Shown: piece after piece, positions 47,431-57,494 of the stretch
How the letters are laid out: each line of letters begins with the position of its first letter
How positions within the stretch are numbered: the stretch's first letter is position 1
Source of the DNA: Acidobacteriota bacterium
GTDB lineage: Bacteria; Acidobacteriota; Terriglobia; Terriglobales; Acidobacteriaceae
Direction: 5' to 3'
Length of the DNA stretch: 64,000 nt
Assembly: GCA_021780075.1 (NCBI GenBank)
Contig: JAJXZL010000032.1
Location: 1-64,000, forward strand
Position numbers and translations under genes: made by a program
Notes under the pieces: generated by a model
Seen by the model: only the letters and a program-made list of their open reading frames with translations
What the model was told of the DNA's origin: nothing
The model's database searches: none

Positions 47431-47745
47431 ATGAGCGAACAACACGAACAAGAACACGAGCACCATATCGTCAGTCCCAAGATTTACGTGACGATCTTCT
47501 TCGCACTGCTGGTGCTTACGACGGCGACAGTAGCGGCGTCGTTTGTTGAGATGGGAGTCTTCAACCCGATCGTGGCATTGGCCATCGCGGTGGTGAAGGC
47601 GGTGCTGGTGGTGCTTTTCTTCATGCATGTGAAGTACAGCACCAAGCTGACCAAGCTGACGGTGGGCGCCGGGATCTTCACGTTCCTGGTTCTCATCAGC
47701 CTGACGCTGGCGGACTACTTTACGCGCGCATGGGGACGCTGGTAG
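47431..47745 (+). CDS. coxD: Cytochrome c oxidase subunit IV (bacterial type)
   Basis: 104 residues with three helices; the segment VKAVLVVLFFMHVKYS is typical of the prokaryotic COX4 family. A His/Glu-rich N-terminus (EQHEQEHEHH) precedes it. It is the last gene of the respiratory operon; the terminator begins 23 bases after the stop. Confidence 0.92.
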   Translation: MSEQHEQEHEHHIVSPKIYVTIFFALLVLTTATVAASFVEMGVFNPIVALAIAVVKAVLVVLFFMHVKYSTKLTKLTVGAGIFTFLVLISLTLADYFTRAWGRW

Positions 47746-47768
47746 GCGAGGGAGTTGCGGAAGAACGA

Positions 47769-47795
47769 GGGCTGCCCTGCGGGGCGGCCCTTTTT
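47769..47795 (+). terminator. Rho-independent terminator of the act-cox operon
   Basis: gggctgcc and ggcggccc form an 8-bp stem with one G-T pair and a 6-base loop, followed by five T. It ends the operon just before the photolyase gene. Confidence 0.88.
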
Positions 47796-47826
47796 GCTGA
47801 GGAGTAAAGTCTGTGATGGAGCACGG

Positions 47827-49263
47827 ATGAAGCGAATGCCCGACGAGGCTGGAATTCCGGAAGAGCTTGTCCGCCTTGCCGGCCAGGTGCGCGTGCAGGT
47901 GCGACGTGGAGGCGCGCCGCGCACGAGCGCGAAGTGCGTTGTGTATTGGATGCAGCGTGCGATGCGCATCGTGGACAATCCGGCGCTGGATGTGGCGATT
48001 GAAGCGGGGAATCTGCTGGGGCTGCCGGTGGTGGTTTTCTTCTCTGTGATTCCCAACTACCTGAATGCGAATCTGCGGCACTACCACTTTATGGCGCAGG
48101 GACTGCGCGATGTGGCGGAGGATGCGGCGGAGCGGGGCGTGGGCTTTGTGGTGCGGCGGCATCCGGACAACTCGCTTGAGATGTTTCTTGAGGAAGTGGA
48201 AGCGGCGCTGGTGATTGGCGATGAGAATCCCTGCCGCGAGCCGGAGCGCTGGCGCAAGGTGCTGGCCGGGCGGCTGCGCGTGCCCTTCTGGACTGTGGAC
48301 GCGGATGTGGTGGTGCCTTCGGCGATCTTTGGGCGCAGCTATTTTCTGCTGCATCACTTCAGACCGCACCTGAAGGCGCAGCTTCCGACCTATCTCGTCG
48401 CACAACGGAAGACACGCCCACTGCACCCGTGGAATGCATGGAAGAGCTTCGCATCTTTTGGTCTTGCCGGCGACATCACGGCGGGGTTTACGAAACTGGA
48501 CCGCAGTGTGGGGCCGGTGGACAGCTTTACGGGGGGGACGCATGCCGCGCTCAAGCGGCTGGATGCGTTTGTGAATCACGAACTGGCCGCGTATGAAGAG
48601 ACGCGCAATCGTCCCGAGGTGAAGGGGACGAGCCGCCTGTCGCCGTATCTGCACTTTGGCCACATCAGCCCGCTGACCATTGCGCTGGCGGTGGAGAAGG
48701 CGGTGGCGCGAGGCAAGGCTCCAGCTTCGGCAAAGGACAAGTTTCTGGATGAGCTGATCGGGTGGCGCGAACTGGCGGTGCTGTTTGTGCGCCACAATCC
48801 CAACTATGACAACTGGGAGTGCGCTGAGCCGTGGGCGCGGAAGACCCTGGTGGAGCATGCGGGCGACCCACGTCCGCACCGCTACACGCTGGAGCAGATG
48901 GAGCGCGGCGAGACCGGCGATGAACTGTGGAACGCTGCCCAGCGAGAGATGGTGGACACCGGCTGGATGCACAACTATATGCGGATGTACTGGGCGAAAA
49001 AGATTCTGGAATGGTCGCCGGACCCGGCGCGTGCGTTTGAGTGGGCGGTGACTTTGAACGACCGCTACGAACTGGATGGGCGCGACCCGAATGGCTACGC
49101 AGGCATTGCCTGGGCCATCGTGGGCAAGCACGACCGCCCGTGGTTTGACCGGCCGGTTTTCGGAGTGGTGCGGCCGATGAGCGGCGCAGCGATTGCGAAG
49201 AAAATTAACGCACGGGAATATATACGGCAGAACGGTGGAGGGAGTGGACGGCTGGAGTTTTGA
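47827..49263 (+). CDS. Class II deoxyribodipyrimidine photolyase
   Basis: 478 residues. It splits cyclobutane pyrimidine dimers with light, using FAD. Class II features are the N-terminal CVVYWMQRAMRI and the C-terminal GWMHNYMRMYWAKKILEWSP and NDRYELDGRDPNGYAGIAWA, which bind FAD. Start at 47827 is preferred (GGAG upstream) because the open frame above it passes through the oxidase terminator. It may have its own promoter in the 31 bases after the terminator or use read-through. Confidence 0.93.
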   Translation: MKRMPDEAGIPEELVRLAGQVRVQVRRGGAPRTSAKCVVYWMQRAMRIVDNPALDVAIEAGNLLGLPVVVFFSVIPNYLNANLRHYHFMAQGLRDVAEDAAERGVGFVVRRHPDNSLEMFLEEVEAALVIGDENPCREPERWRKVLAGRLRVPFWTVDADVVVPSAIFGRSYFLLHHFRPHLKAQLPTYLVAQRKTRPLHPWNAWKSFASFGLAGDITAGFTKLDRSVGPVDSFTGGTHAALKRLDAFVNHELAAYEETRNRPEVKGTSRLSPYLHFGHISPLTIALAVEKAVARGKAPASAKDKFLDELIGWRELAVLFVRHNPNYDNWECAEPWARKTLVEHAGDPRPHRYTLEQMERGETGDELWNAAQREMVDTGWMHNYMRMYWAKKILEWSPDPARAFEWAVTLNDRYELDGRDPNGYAGIAWAIVGKHDRPWFDRPVFGVVRPMSGAAIAKKINAREYIRQNGGGSGRLEF

Positions 49264-49442
49264 TGATCTTCGACAGGCGGGATGTGAGCTGCATCACAAA
49301 AAACTTTGCTCAGCGACGTTCTATAATGGGCCTCGATTCCAAACCTGAAAGCTGCTTGTTTCGCGTTACGTAATCCATCGGATTTCGCTTAAGTCCCTTC
49401 GGATCTTTCGAGAGGGAGGCAGGAATCTGACTTTGGACGCGA

Positions 49443-52400
49443 GTGAAGACTTGGTTGCCTAAGCAATTTGTCTGCAACGCTGCCCTTGGCGGTAGTGCGA
49501 GGGAGTATGCGCCTGTTTGCCACGATGGCTGCCGGGGAGTTTGGAGGGGTGCCTGGACGCTGACGTGGCTGGTGATGCTGGCGATTGTTCCCGTCCACGG
49601 AGCACTGGCACAACTTGCAGCGGCGTCACGGACGGCGGCGCAGCAGCAGAATCTGCCCCCGCGGGTAAGGCAGGCGCAGCGGTTTCTTGCGCAGCGTGGC
49701 GGGGGTATGCGGGCGGCGTCGATCAGGCCGCAGGCGGCGACGGCGTCCACCGCAAGCTGGCAGCCTTTGGGCCCCGCAGCAGTGACCTCTGCTCACTACG
49801 GGCTCGTGACGGGGCGAGTCTCGTCGATTGCGTTTGATCCTGCCGACTCCACTGGCAACCGGGTTTATGTGGGTACGACCGGAGGCGGGGTGTGGCTGTC
49901 GCAGAATGCGGGCACGTCCAATGCATCGAGCGTGACGTTCACGCCACTGACGGATACGCTGACGGCACTGAGTGGCGCGATTGACGCCTCGATCAGCATT
50001 GGCGCGGTAAGCGTGCAGCCGGGCGGGAGCGGGGTGATTCTGGCGGGCACGGGTGACCCGAATGATGCGCTTGATTCCTACTATGGCGCGGGGATTCTGC
50101 GCTCGACCGACGGCGGCACTGCGTGGGGGCTGATCCAGACGACTCAAGATGTGGAGCAGGGACTGGGGTTTCAGGACTTCGCATTTGCAGGGGAGGGGTT
50201 TGCGGGCTTCGCGTGGAGCACGGTGACGCCGCAGTTGGCGGTGGCGGCTGTTTCGCAGGCATATGAGGGCACGCTTGTGGATGCGGAGCGCCCGGGCGTG
50301 AGCTATGAGGGCTTGTATTACTCCAGCGATAGCGGGGCCACGTGGCACTTGGCGACGATTACGGATGGGAGCGGATCGGATGTGCAGGGGCCGACTGACG
50401 CTGTTGCGCTGCCGGATGGCAACGCAGCGACGGCGGTGGTGTGGAACCCGGTGCGACGGCTATTTATTGCGGCGGTGCGGTATCACGGCTACTACCAGTC
50501 GGCAGATGGCGTGACGTGGACGCGGATGACGGCGCAGCCGGGCACGGGACTGACGGCGCAGAAGTGTCCGACGAACCTCGGGTCAACGGGGTCGGTGGCG
50601 TGCCCCATTTTTCGCGGCGCGCTGGCGGTGAATTCGCTGACTGGCGACACGTTTGCGTGGACGGTGGACGCGAACAACCAGGACCAGGGCGTCTGGCAGG
50701 ATGCGTGCGCGATCAGCGGCGGCGCGTGCACGAATGGGACGATCACGTTTGCCAAGCAATGGAGCGCCGCGGCGCTGGAGACAAGCACAGCGCTGGGCGC
50801 GGTGACCATTGCAAATGGAGACTACAACCTGGCGCTGGCGGCAGTGCCGTCGGGGCAGGACACGCTGCTGCTGGCAGGCGCGAACGACCTTTGGAAATGC
50901 AGCCTGGCGGCGGGCTGTGCGTGGCGCAACACGACCAATGCGGGCACGTGCATGAGCGCGCAGGTGGCGGGTTATCAGCATGCGCTGGCGTGGAACACGG
51001 CGAATCCGCTGGAGATTTTTGTGGGAAACGACAGCGGGCTCTGGCGCTCGACGGATGATATTGGCGAGACAGGCACGGCTTGTAATGCGACGGACGCCAC
51101 GCACTTCGAAAACCTGAATGGGGGTCTGGGATCGCTGGCCGAGGTGGAGAGCATGTCCGCGATTCCCACTACGCCTTACACGATGATGACGGGGCTGGGC
51201 GTGAACGGGACCGCGGGCGTGAAGAGCACGACGGGACCGACGGCGGATTGGCCGGAGATTCTTGGCGGCGAAGGCGGACCGGTGGCAATCGATCCGGCAA
51301 ACAGCTCGAACTGGTATGTGAACAACGAGGCGGGCGTGTCCATCCACGTGTGCTCGCAGACGGGCAGTTGCACGGCATCGGCGTTTGGCGCGTTGCCGGT
51401 GGTGAGCGATGCGGATGTGAATGGCGATGGGAACACGATGACTGCGCCGGCTCCGTTTCTGGTGGACCCGCTGGACTCTTCGCAATTGCTGGTGGGCACA
51501 TGCCGCGTGTGGCGCGGGCCGGCGAGCGGAGGCTGGAGCGGCGCAAACGCGATCAGCCCGTTTCTGGATGGCGTGACGGGCAACAGCTATTGCAGCGGCG
51601 ACGCGCTGATCCGCACAATGGCAGCGCTGGCGACGACGGGCGGCGGCGAGGTAGTGTACGCGGGCATGTACGGCGCGGCGGATGGCGGGGCGATGAGGGC
51701 CGGGCATGTTTTCAGCGCGATGCTGAATCCGAGCACGGGCGCGTGGTCGGCGTGGACGGATCTGACATTGAACCCGGTGAGCAATGATGCGCAGGGGATG
51801 AATGCGTACGGGTTGGATATATCGAGCATCTATGTCGATCCGCATGACGCGACGGGGAACACAGTGTATGTGACGGTGGAAGGCGAGCCGAATCCAAGCC
51901 AGGCGATTCGCGTGGCGTATCGCTCGACGGATGGCGGGGCACACTGGGCTGTGATTACGTCGAATCTGCCTGCTGCGCCTGCGAGCAGCATCGTCATTGA
52001 CCCGCTGGATGCGAATACGGCGTATATCGCGACGGATGTGGGTGTGTACTCGACGCGGCAGGTGGGCAACTGCGCGAGTGCGGCGTCAAATTGCTGGTCA
52101 GCCTATGGGGCGGGATTGCCGGAGGCGCCGGTGGTGGGGCTGAGTGCGACTCCGACAACGGCGCAGCAAAGCGTGCTGGCAGCGGCGACGTACGGGCGAG
52201 GCGTGTGGCAGATTCCACTGTGGACTGCGGGAGCGCAACTGGCGACTGCGACAGTGAGTCCGACGACGCTGACGTTTGGGAATCAGGCGTATGGGACGAC
52301 AAGCAGCGCGCAGACGGTGACGCTGACCAATACCGGAAGCACGGCTCTGACGCCGACGTCGATTGCGGTGAGCGGGGACTTCAGCGAGACGGACAACTGC

Positions 52401-54623
52401 GTGAACTCAACGGTGCAGGCAGGCGCGAGCTGCACGGTGCAGGTGACGTTCACGCCGAGCCAGACGGGGACGCGCACGGGACAACTGACGATCGATGCGA
52501 ATATCGCGGGCGGGCAGTTGACTGTGGGGCTGACGGGAACCGGCGTGAGTGCAGGTGCAGTGCAGTTGTCGCCTGCATCCATCGGCTTTGGAACGGTGGA
52601 GGCGGGGACGACGTCGAGCGCGCTGCAGGTGACGGTGGGAAACAGCGGCTCGGTGGCGATTTCCATTGCGAGCATTACGGCAACCGCGCCCTTTGCGCTG
52701 GCGAGCAATGCATGCGGGACGTCCATCGCGGCGAACAGCGCCTGCCAGTTGACGGTGGACTTTACGCCGACGCAGGCGGGTGCGGCGACGGGAACACTGA
52801 CCGTGGTGGATGACGCGGGGACGCAGACGGTCGCGCTGAGCGGGACGGGCGCTGCTCCGCCGACGGATACGCTTGCGCCGACTTCGCTGACGTTTTCTGG
52901 AACGATTATCGGGCAGCTTTCGACGGCGCAGACGGTTACGCTGACGAACAGCGGAGGCGAGCCGCTGACGTCGATTGCAACATCGGCGAGCGGGCCGTTT
53001 CAGGTGTCGAGCAACTGCACAACGCAGCTGGCGGCGAGCTCGAGTTGCGCGATCAGCGTGGTGTATGCCCCGACGGCGGCAGGCGCGCAGACGGGCACGC
53101 TGACGGTCTCTGATGCGCTGAAGACGCAGACGGTTGCGCTGACTGGCGCCGGGCTGTTGCCGCCCGCGATTGGAGTGAATCCGGCGAGCCTGAGCTTTGC
53201 TTCGGAGCAGGTGGGGACGGCGAGTGCGCCACTGACGCTGACGGTGAGCAACACGGGCGGAGCGCCGATGGCGAATGTTGGCTTTCAAATTACGGGCCTG
53301 TCGGCGGGCAGTTTTTCGACCGGATCGACGACATGCGGAGCGACGCTGAACAGCGGCGGCAACTGCACGGTCCAGGTGATTTTCACGCCGGCGGCGGTGG
53401 GCGGGAATACGGCAGCGATGACGGTTACTTCTTCAACGCTGGGGGTAAAGGCGGCTTCAGTTGGGTTAAGCGGGACAGGGACTGCGGCTTCCGGACTTAA
53501 CGTGAGCCCGGCGCAGATGACGTTTGTGGCGGCGACCATCGGCCAGGCCAGTGCCGCGCAGACGGTGACGGTGACGAACTCCGGGACGGTGGCGGCGAGC
53601 GAGCTGACGATGGTGACGACGGCGCCTTTCAGCCTGACGCAGAACACCTGCGGAACGAGTCTTGCCGCCGGGGCAAGCTGCACGGTGGGGGTGGTGTTTA
53701 CGCCTGTCGCCAATGGCACGGTTGCGGGCACGCTGAACGTGAGCTCAAGTACGTTGAATTCCGCTGCGGTGCTCCTGAGTGGGGCGGGCGGACTTGCGGG
53801 GACGGTGCTGGCGCAGCCTGCGCAGTTGAGCTTTCCCACGACCGGGGCGGGCACAACGAGCAGCGCGCAGATTGTGACAATCACCAACAGCGGCGCAGCG
53901 GTGCCGCTGACCAATCTTGCGCTGAGTGTTTCCAGCGGCTTTCAACTGAGCGGGAACACGTGCCCCGCCTTGCTGTTGCCGGGGGCAAGCTGCACAACGG
54001 GGGTGGTGTTTGCGCCTACGAGCGCCGGACAGAAAACGGGGAGCCTGACGGTTGCGAGCAGCGCCCTTGCTGCCAGCGTGCAGGCTTCGCTGTCGGGCAT
54101 GGGATTTGACTTTACGGCGGCGCTCTCAGGGCAATCGAGCCAGACGGTGGCGAGCGGCCAGACGGCGAACTATACGATCGACCTTTCGCCGCTGAATGGA
54201 TCGGCGGGGACATTCACTTTTCAGTGCGGTTCGCTGCCCGCGCATGCGGTTTGCGTTTTTAATCCTGCGAGTGACACTGTGGCGGCGAGCGCCTCCGGCA
54301 GTGTGACGGTGCAGGTGACCACGGGGCCGACGCAGGTGACGGGCATCGAGCGCAAGGCGGGATGGGGTTTTGCTCCCGCGCTGTGCGGGCTTGTGCTGCT
54401 GCCGCTGGCGTGGCGGCGGCGGAGGGGTTTGCTGCTGCTGGTTGCGGCACTGCTGGTTGCTGGCGGATTGTCGAGCTGCTCGGGGTCGGGCGGAGGAAGC
54501 GGAGCTGCGCCCCCGGCCAGTTCCGGCAGCACCAATACACCGGCGGGAACGTATTCGATTCCTGTGACCATCGCGTCGAACGGGGTATCGCACAAAGTGA
54601 CGCTGTCTCTGACTGTGGATTGA
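49443..54623 (+). CDS. Giant secreted protein with sialidase-like propeller and tandem ASH domains
   Basis: 1726 residues. An unusually long leader ends in a hydrophobic run (LTWLVMLAIVPVHGALAQ). Residues about 90-930 have BNR-like repeats (STDGGTAWG, STDGGAHWAVI), as in glycosidase or Vps10-type propellers. From about 930 six ASH/HYDIN-like repeats of about 100 residues each follow, with the motif SxAQTVTLTNSG...SCTVQVTFTP...GTLTV. A seventh shorter repeat precedes two hydrophobic segments (APALCGLVLLPLAWRRRR and LLLLVAALLVAGGLSSC), then a soluble tail. Surface or secreted role is likely, ligand unknown. GTG start at 49443. Confidence 0.8.
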   Translation: MKTWLPKQFVCNAALGGSAREYAPVCHDGCRGVWRGAWTLTWLVMLAIVPVHGALAQLAAASRTAAQQQNLPPRVRQAQRFLAQRGGGMRAASIRPQAATASTASWQPLGPAAVTSAHYGLVTGRVSSIAFDPADSTGNRVYVGTTGGGVWLSQNAGTSNASSVTFTPLTDTLTALSGAIDASISIGAVSVQPGGSGVILAGTGDPNDALDSYYGAGILRSTDGGTAWGLIQTTQDVEQGLGFQDFAFAGEGFAGFAWSTVTPQLAVAAVSQAYEGTLVDAERPGVSYEGLYYSSDSGATWHLATITDGSGSDVQGPTDAVALPDGNAATAVVWNPVRRLFIAAVRYHGYYQSADGVTWTRMTAQPGTGLTAQKCPTNLGSTGSVACPIFRGALAVNSLTGDTFAWTVDANNQDQGVWQDACAISGGACTNGTITFAKQWSAAALETSTALGAVTIANGDYNLALAAVPSGQDTLLLAGANDLWKCSLAAGCAWRNTTNAGTCMSAQVAGYQHALAWNTANPLEIFVGNDSGLWRSTDDIGETGTACNATDATHFENLNGGLGSLAEVESMSAIPTTPYTMMTGLGVNGTAGVKSTTGPTADWPEILGGEGGPVAIDPANSSNWYVNNEAGVSIHVCSQTGSCTASAFGALPVVSDADVNGDGNTMTAPAPFLVDPLDSSQLLVGTCRVWRGPASGGWSGANAISPFLDGVTGNSYCSGDALIRTMAALATTGGGEVVYAGMYGAADGGAMRAGHVFSAMLNPSTGAWSAWTDLTLNPVSNDAQGMNAYGLDISSIYVDPHDATGNTVYVTVEGEPNPSQAIRVAYRSTDGGAHWAVITSNLPAAPASSIVIDPLDANTAYIATDVGVYSTRQVGNCASAASNCWSAYGAGLPEAPVVGLSATPTTAQQSVLAAATYGRGVWQIPLWTAGAQLATATVSPTTLTFGNQAYGTTSSAQTVTLTNTGSTALTPTSIAVSGDFSETDNCVNSTVQAGASCTVQVTFTPSQTGTRTGQLTIDANIAGGQLTVGLTGTGVSAGAVQLSPASIGFGTVEAGTTSSALQVTVGNSGSVAISIASITATAPFALASNACGTSIAANSACQLTVDFTPTQAGAATGTLTVVDDAGTQTVALSGTGAAPPTDTLAPTSLTFSGTIIGQLSTAQTVTLTNSGGEPLTSIATSASGPFQVSSNCTTQLAASSSCAISVVYAPTAAGAQTGTLTVSDALKTQTVALTGAGLLPPAIGVNPASLSFASEQVGTASAPLTLTVSNTGGAPMANVGFQITGLSAGSFSTGSTTCGATLNSGGNCTVQVIFTPAAVGGNTAAMTVTSSTLGVKAASVGLSGTGTAASGLNVSPAQMTFVAATIGQASAAQTVTVTNSGTVAASELTMVTTAPFSLTQNTCGTSLAAGASCTVGVVFTPVANGTVAGTLNVSSSTLNSAAVLLSGAGGLAGTVLAQPAQLSFPTTGAGTTSSAQIVTITNSGAAVPLTNLALSVSSGFQLSGNTCPALLLPGASCTTGVVFAPTSAGQKTGSLTVASSALAASVQASLSGMGFDFTAALSGQSSQTVASGQTANYTIDLSPLNGSAGTFTFQCGSLPAHAVCVFNPASDTVAASASGSVTVQVTTGPTQVTGIERKAGWGFAPALCGLVLLPLAWRRRRGLLLLVAALLVAGGLSSCSGSGGGSGAAPPASSGSTNTPAGTYSIPVTIASNGVSHKVTLSLTVD

Positions 54624-54759
54624 GAAAGCGGCCCCGACAAGCGGCAAAGCGCAAGCGATGACGGGCTATACTTTAGCTTCGGGTGCTGCTGCCGTAGTGC
54701 CCGCAAAACTATCCATGCTGCGATCTGAAGAGGATAGCGGAGATTGGGAAGGCCCTGGC

Positions 54760-55071
54760 ATGAGTGCCAAAGTAACCGTGGAAGATGTAGAACGCGTGGC
54801 CGAACTGGCGAACCTGGAGCTGGCTCTGGGCGAGACGGAAAGCATGTTGCACGACCTGAACGCCATTCTTGAGCACGTGGCCGAGCTGAATGAGCTTGAT
54901 ACCTCCGGTGTGGAGCCGCTGGCGCAGGTGAATGAGTTGAAGGGCGCGGGCGGGGCAAGCGTGCTGCGGCCCGACGCGAGGGAGGCTTCACTGGATCGCG
55001 CAGCCGTGATGCAGGAGGCGCCGGAGACGGATCAGGCCTTCTTCAAGGTGCCCAAGGTAATTGAGCGCTGA
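54760..55071 (+). CDS. gatC: Asp-tRNA(Asn)/Glu-tRNA(Gln) amidotransferase subunit C
   Basis: 103 residues. Typical start VTVEDVERVAELANLEL, middle LNAILEHVAELNELDTSGVEPL and ending FFKVPKVIER. It joins GatA and GatB in converting misacylated Glu-tRNA(Gln) or Asp-tRNA(Asn). ATG at 54760 with GGGAAGG upstream; an ATG at 54658 would add a non-homologous leader. gatA follows 96 bases later; gatB is not in the window. Confidence 0.94.
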   Translation: MSAKVTVEDVERVAELANLELALGETESMLHDLNAILEHVAELNELDTSGVEPLAQVNELKGAGGASVLRPDAREASLDRAAVMQEAPETDQAFFKVPKVIER

Positions 55072-55167
55072 GCGCGCTTGTTGCCGGATTGACGGCCATC
55101 GAGGCCGATAGCCCAGAGAACCAGGCCGCAGGAAGCCCCACGCGAGGCTCCGGAGAGGAAAGTTCGA

Positions 55168-56634
55168 TTGTCCAGCGAAACAAAGAGCACAGAAAGCTAC
55201 GTTGAAAAGCCAAAGAGCCTGACGGAGCTGCGCGGAGCGATTGCTTCGGGCGCGGTGAAGGCCACGGATCTGGCTGCGACTTATTATGACCGCATCGCGA
55301 CGGTGAATGCGCGGCTGAATGTGTATCTGAGCCTGACCAAAGAGCGGGCACTGGAGCAGGCGGCGCGCGTGGACGATGCTGCGGCCAAGGGCGATCCGCT
55401 GGGGCCGCTGGCGGGGATTCCGGTGGGCATCAAGGACGTGCTGGTGATGAAGGGCGCACCGGCGACGGCGGGGTCGAAGATTCTGAAGGGCTATCATCCG
55501 CCGTACGACGCGACCGCTGTGACGAAGCTGGAGGCGGCGGGGGCGGTTCTGCTGGGCAAGATCAACTGCGACGAGTTTGCGATGGGCTCGTCGAACGAAA
55601 ACTCGGCGTATGGGCCGGTGCGGAACCCGGTGGATACGGAGCGCGTTCCAGGCGGCTCAAGCGGCGGCTCGGCGGCGGCGGTGGCGGCGAACATGGCTGT
55701 GGCTACGCTGGGCACGGACACGGGCGGCTCGATTCGCCAGCCGGCAAGCTTTTGCGGCGTGGTGGGCGTGCTGCCGACGTATGGGCGCGTCTCGCGCTAC
55801 GGGCTGATTGCGTTTGCTTCGTCGCTGGACCGGGTGGGACCGTTTGCCGCGAATGTGCGCGATGCGGCCACGCTGCTGGGAGTGATTGCGGGGCACGATC
55901 CGAAGGACGCGACCAGTTCGCCTGCTCCCGTGCCGGATTATGCGGGCGAGAGCGACAAGCCTGTTGAGGGGCTGCGCATTGGCGTTCCCGCTGAGTACTT
56001 TGGCGAGGGGCTGGACCCGGAGGTGCGCGCGGCGATTGAGAGCGGCATTGACGCGCTGAAGGCGGCTGGCTGCGCGGTGAAGCCGATCTCGCTGCCGCAC
56101 ACGCGGTATGCGATTCCCACGTATTACCTGGTGGCGACGGCGGAGGCGAGCGCGAACCTGGCGCGATTCGACGGCGTGCGCTATGGATATCGGTCGCCGG
56201 CTTCAGAGACTTTGGCAGCGATGTACAGGCACTCGCGCGACGAGGGATTTGGCGCGGAGGTGAAGCGGCGCATTCTGCTGGGGACGTATGCGCTGAGCGC
56301 GGGCTACTACGATGCCTATTACCTGAAGGCGCAGCAGGTGAGGCGTCTGCTGGCGGAGGAGTTTCTGCGCGCCTTTGCAGATGTGGACGCGATTGTGACG
56401 CCGACCTCGCCGGTGCCGGCCTTCAAGCTGGGCGAGAAGACGGGCGATCCGCTGGCCATGTATCTGGCGGATATTTACACGGTGACAGCGAGCCTGGCGG
56501 GCATCTGCGGCGTGACGGTTCCGTGCGGCACGACCGGGGCCGGGCTGCCGGTGGGGATGCAGGTACTGGCTGTGCATTTGAATGAGGGCACGGCGTTTCG
56601 CGTGGCACGGGCTGTCGAGGCGGCAAAGGGATAG
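55168..56634 (+). CDS. gatA: Asp-tRNA(Asn)/Glu-tRNA(Gln) amidotransferase subunit A
   Basis: 488 residues of the amidase-signature family. The catalytic Lys is in VGIKDVLVMKG; the Ser-Ser pair is in GGSSGGSAAAVAA and GTDTGGSIRQPA. It hydrolyses glutamine to feed ammonia to GatB. Start is TTG at 55168 (GAGAGGA upstream), giving a protein of normal length. Confidence 0.95.
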   Translation: MSSETKSTESYVEKPKSLTELRGAIASGAVKATDLAATYYDRIATVNARLNVYLSLTKERALEQAARVDDAAAKGDPLGPLAGIPVGIKDVLVMKGAPATAGSKILKGYHPPYDATAVTKLEAAGAVLLGKINCDEFAMGSSNENSAYGPVRNPVDTERVPGGSSGGSAAAVAANMAVATLGTDTGGSIRQPASFCGVVGVLPTYGRVSRYGLIAFASSLDRVGPFAANVRDAATLLGVIAGHDPKDATSSPAPVPDYAGESDKPVEGLRIGVPAEYFGEGLDPEVRAAIESGIDALKAAGCAVKPISLPHTRYAIPTYYLVATAEASANLARFDGVRYGYRSPASETLAAMYRHSRDEGFGAEVKRRILLGTYALSAGYYDAYYLKAQQVRRLLAEEFLRAFADVDAIVTPTSPVPAFKLGEKTGDPLAMYLADIYTVTASLAGICGVTVPCGTTGAGLPVGMQVLAVHLNEGTAFRVARAVEAAKG

Positions 56635-56636
56635 CG

Positions 56637-57374
56637 ATGCGAGCGCCAGGGCGGACTGCGACGGTGGGGATGGCGGTGGTGGCGATGGTTGTCGCCCTGC
56701 CGTTTGCGCATGGTGCCGAGCACAAAAAACATGCCGTGGTGCTTGGCGCGGCGCGGACGGTGCCTTACTCCCATGAAGGCGATCCGGCGGGCGCCATGGC
56801 GGGCGAGACGGCGCTGAAGATTCGCGCGCTGGTGGTGGATGGCGCGGTGAAGGAGTGGGTGACCGGCGACGCGCATGACGTGACGGACCGCAGCTTTGTG
56901 GTGCGGCGGGCGTTGCGGCTGAACGATGCCCTGCCGGGAGACAAGCCCGCGTCCGGCGATAAGAAAAGCCAGTGGGTGTGGCAGCGCGGGCCGTGGCTGC
57001 TGGTGGATCGCGTGACGGGCCATGAGACGGCGCTGAAACTGCCGGACTACGACCCCGGCGTGAGCCAGGTGAGCTGGTTCCGCGATTACGGCGCGTATTG
57101 CGGAGTGACTGCAAGCGGCAAGAGTCTTTATGCCGTGGTGACGCAACTGGCGGCGCGCAAGCCGGTGCTGGCAAAGAAGCTGGAGGCTCTGGAGGCGGGA
57201 AGCCGCACGCAAGCGGCCTGTAGCCAGCCGGAGTGGCAGCGCGAGCCGCTGCGGGTGACGTTTCACCCCGCAGGAAAAGATGCGGCGAGTTTTGACATTG
57301 TGCCGGGCTCGGCGGTGCTGGTGGAGGACTCGGGCGACGAACCGGAGAAGGTGCAGCCAGCGGGAACGAATTAA
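56637..57374 (+). CDS. Secreted protein of unknown function
   Basis: 245 residues. A signal peptide (VGMAVVAMVVALPFAHGAEH) leads into a soluble domain with beta-strand-like alternation (KIRALVVDGAVKEWVTGD, FVVRRALRLND, WFRDYGAYCGV). No family is recognised. It starts 2 bases behind gatA, so it is likely co-transcribed, although there is no functional link to tRNA amidation. Two Cys residues (in YCGV and AACSQ) could form a disulfide in the periplasm. Confidence 0.72.
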   Translation: MRAPGRTATVGMAVVAMVVALPFAHGAEHKKHAVVLGAARTVPYSHEGDPAGAMAGETALKIRALVVDGAVKEWVTGDAHDVTDRSFVVRRALRLNDALPGDKPASGDKKSQWVWQRGPWLLVDRVTGHETALKLPDYDPGVSQVSWFRDYGAYCGVTASGKSLYAVVTQLAARKPVLAKKLEALEAGSRTQAACSQPEWQREPLRVTFHPAGKDAASFDIVPGSAVLVEDSGDEPEKVQPAGTN

Positions 57375-57494
57375 CGGGCCATCAGGGCACTGTGTTTGGT
57401 TTGGAGTTTAAGGATCCCCATTCTTTTGCTGGAAAGAAGGCGAAAGGATGGGCGTGGAAATGACTGACACGTAAGTGGAAAGCCCGGGAAACGT

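Noticed and set aside
47134-49131. A 665-codon minus-strand open frame opposite coxC, coxD and the photolyase
   Set aside because: His/Arg-rich shadow with no motif; the plus-strand genes are well supported.
53900-54480. The end of the ASH protein as a possible sortase or PEP-CTERM signal
   Set aside because: No LPxTG or VPEP-like motif; two hydrophobic runs with a long tail do not fit either.
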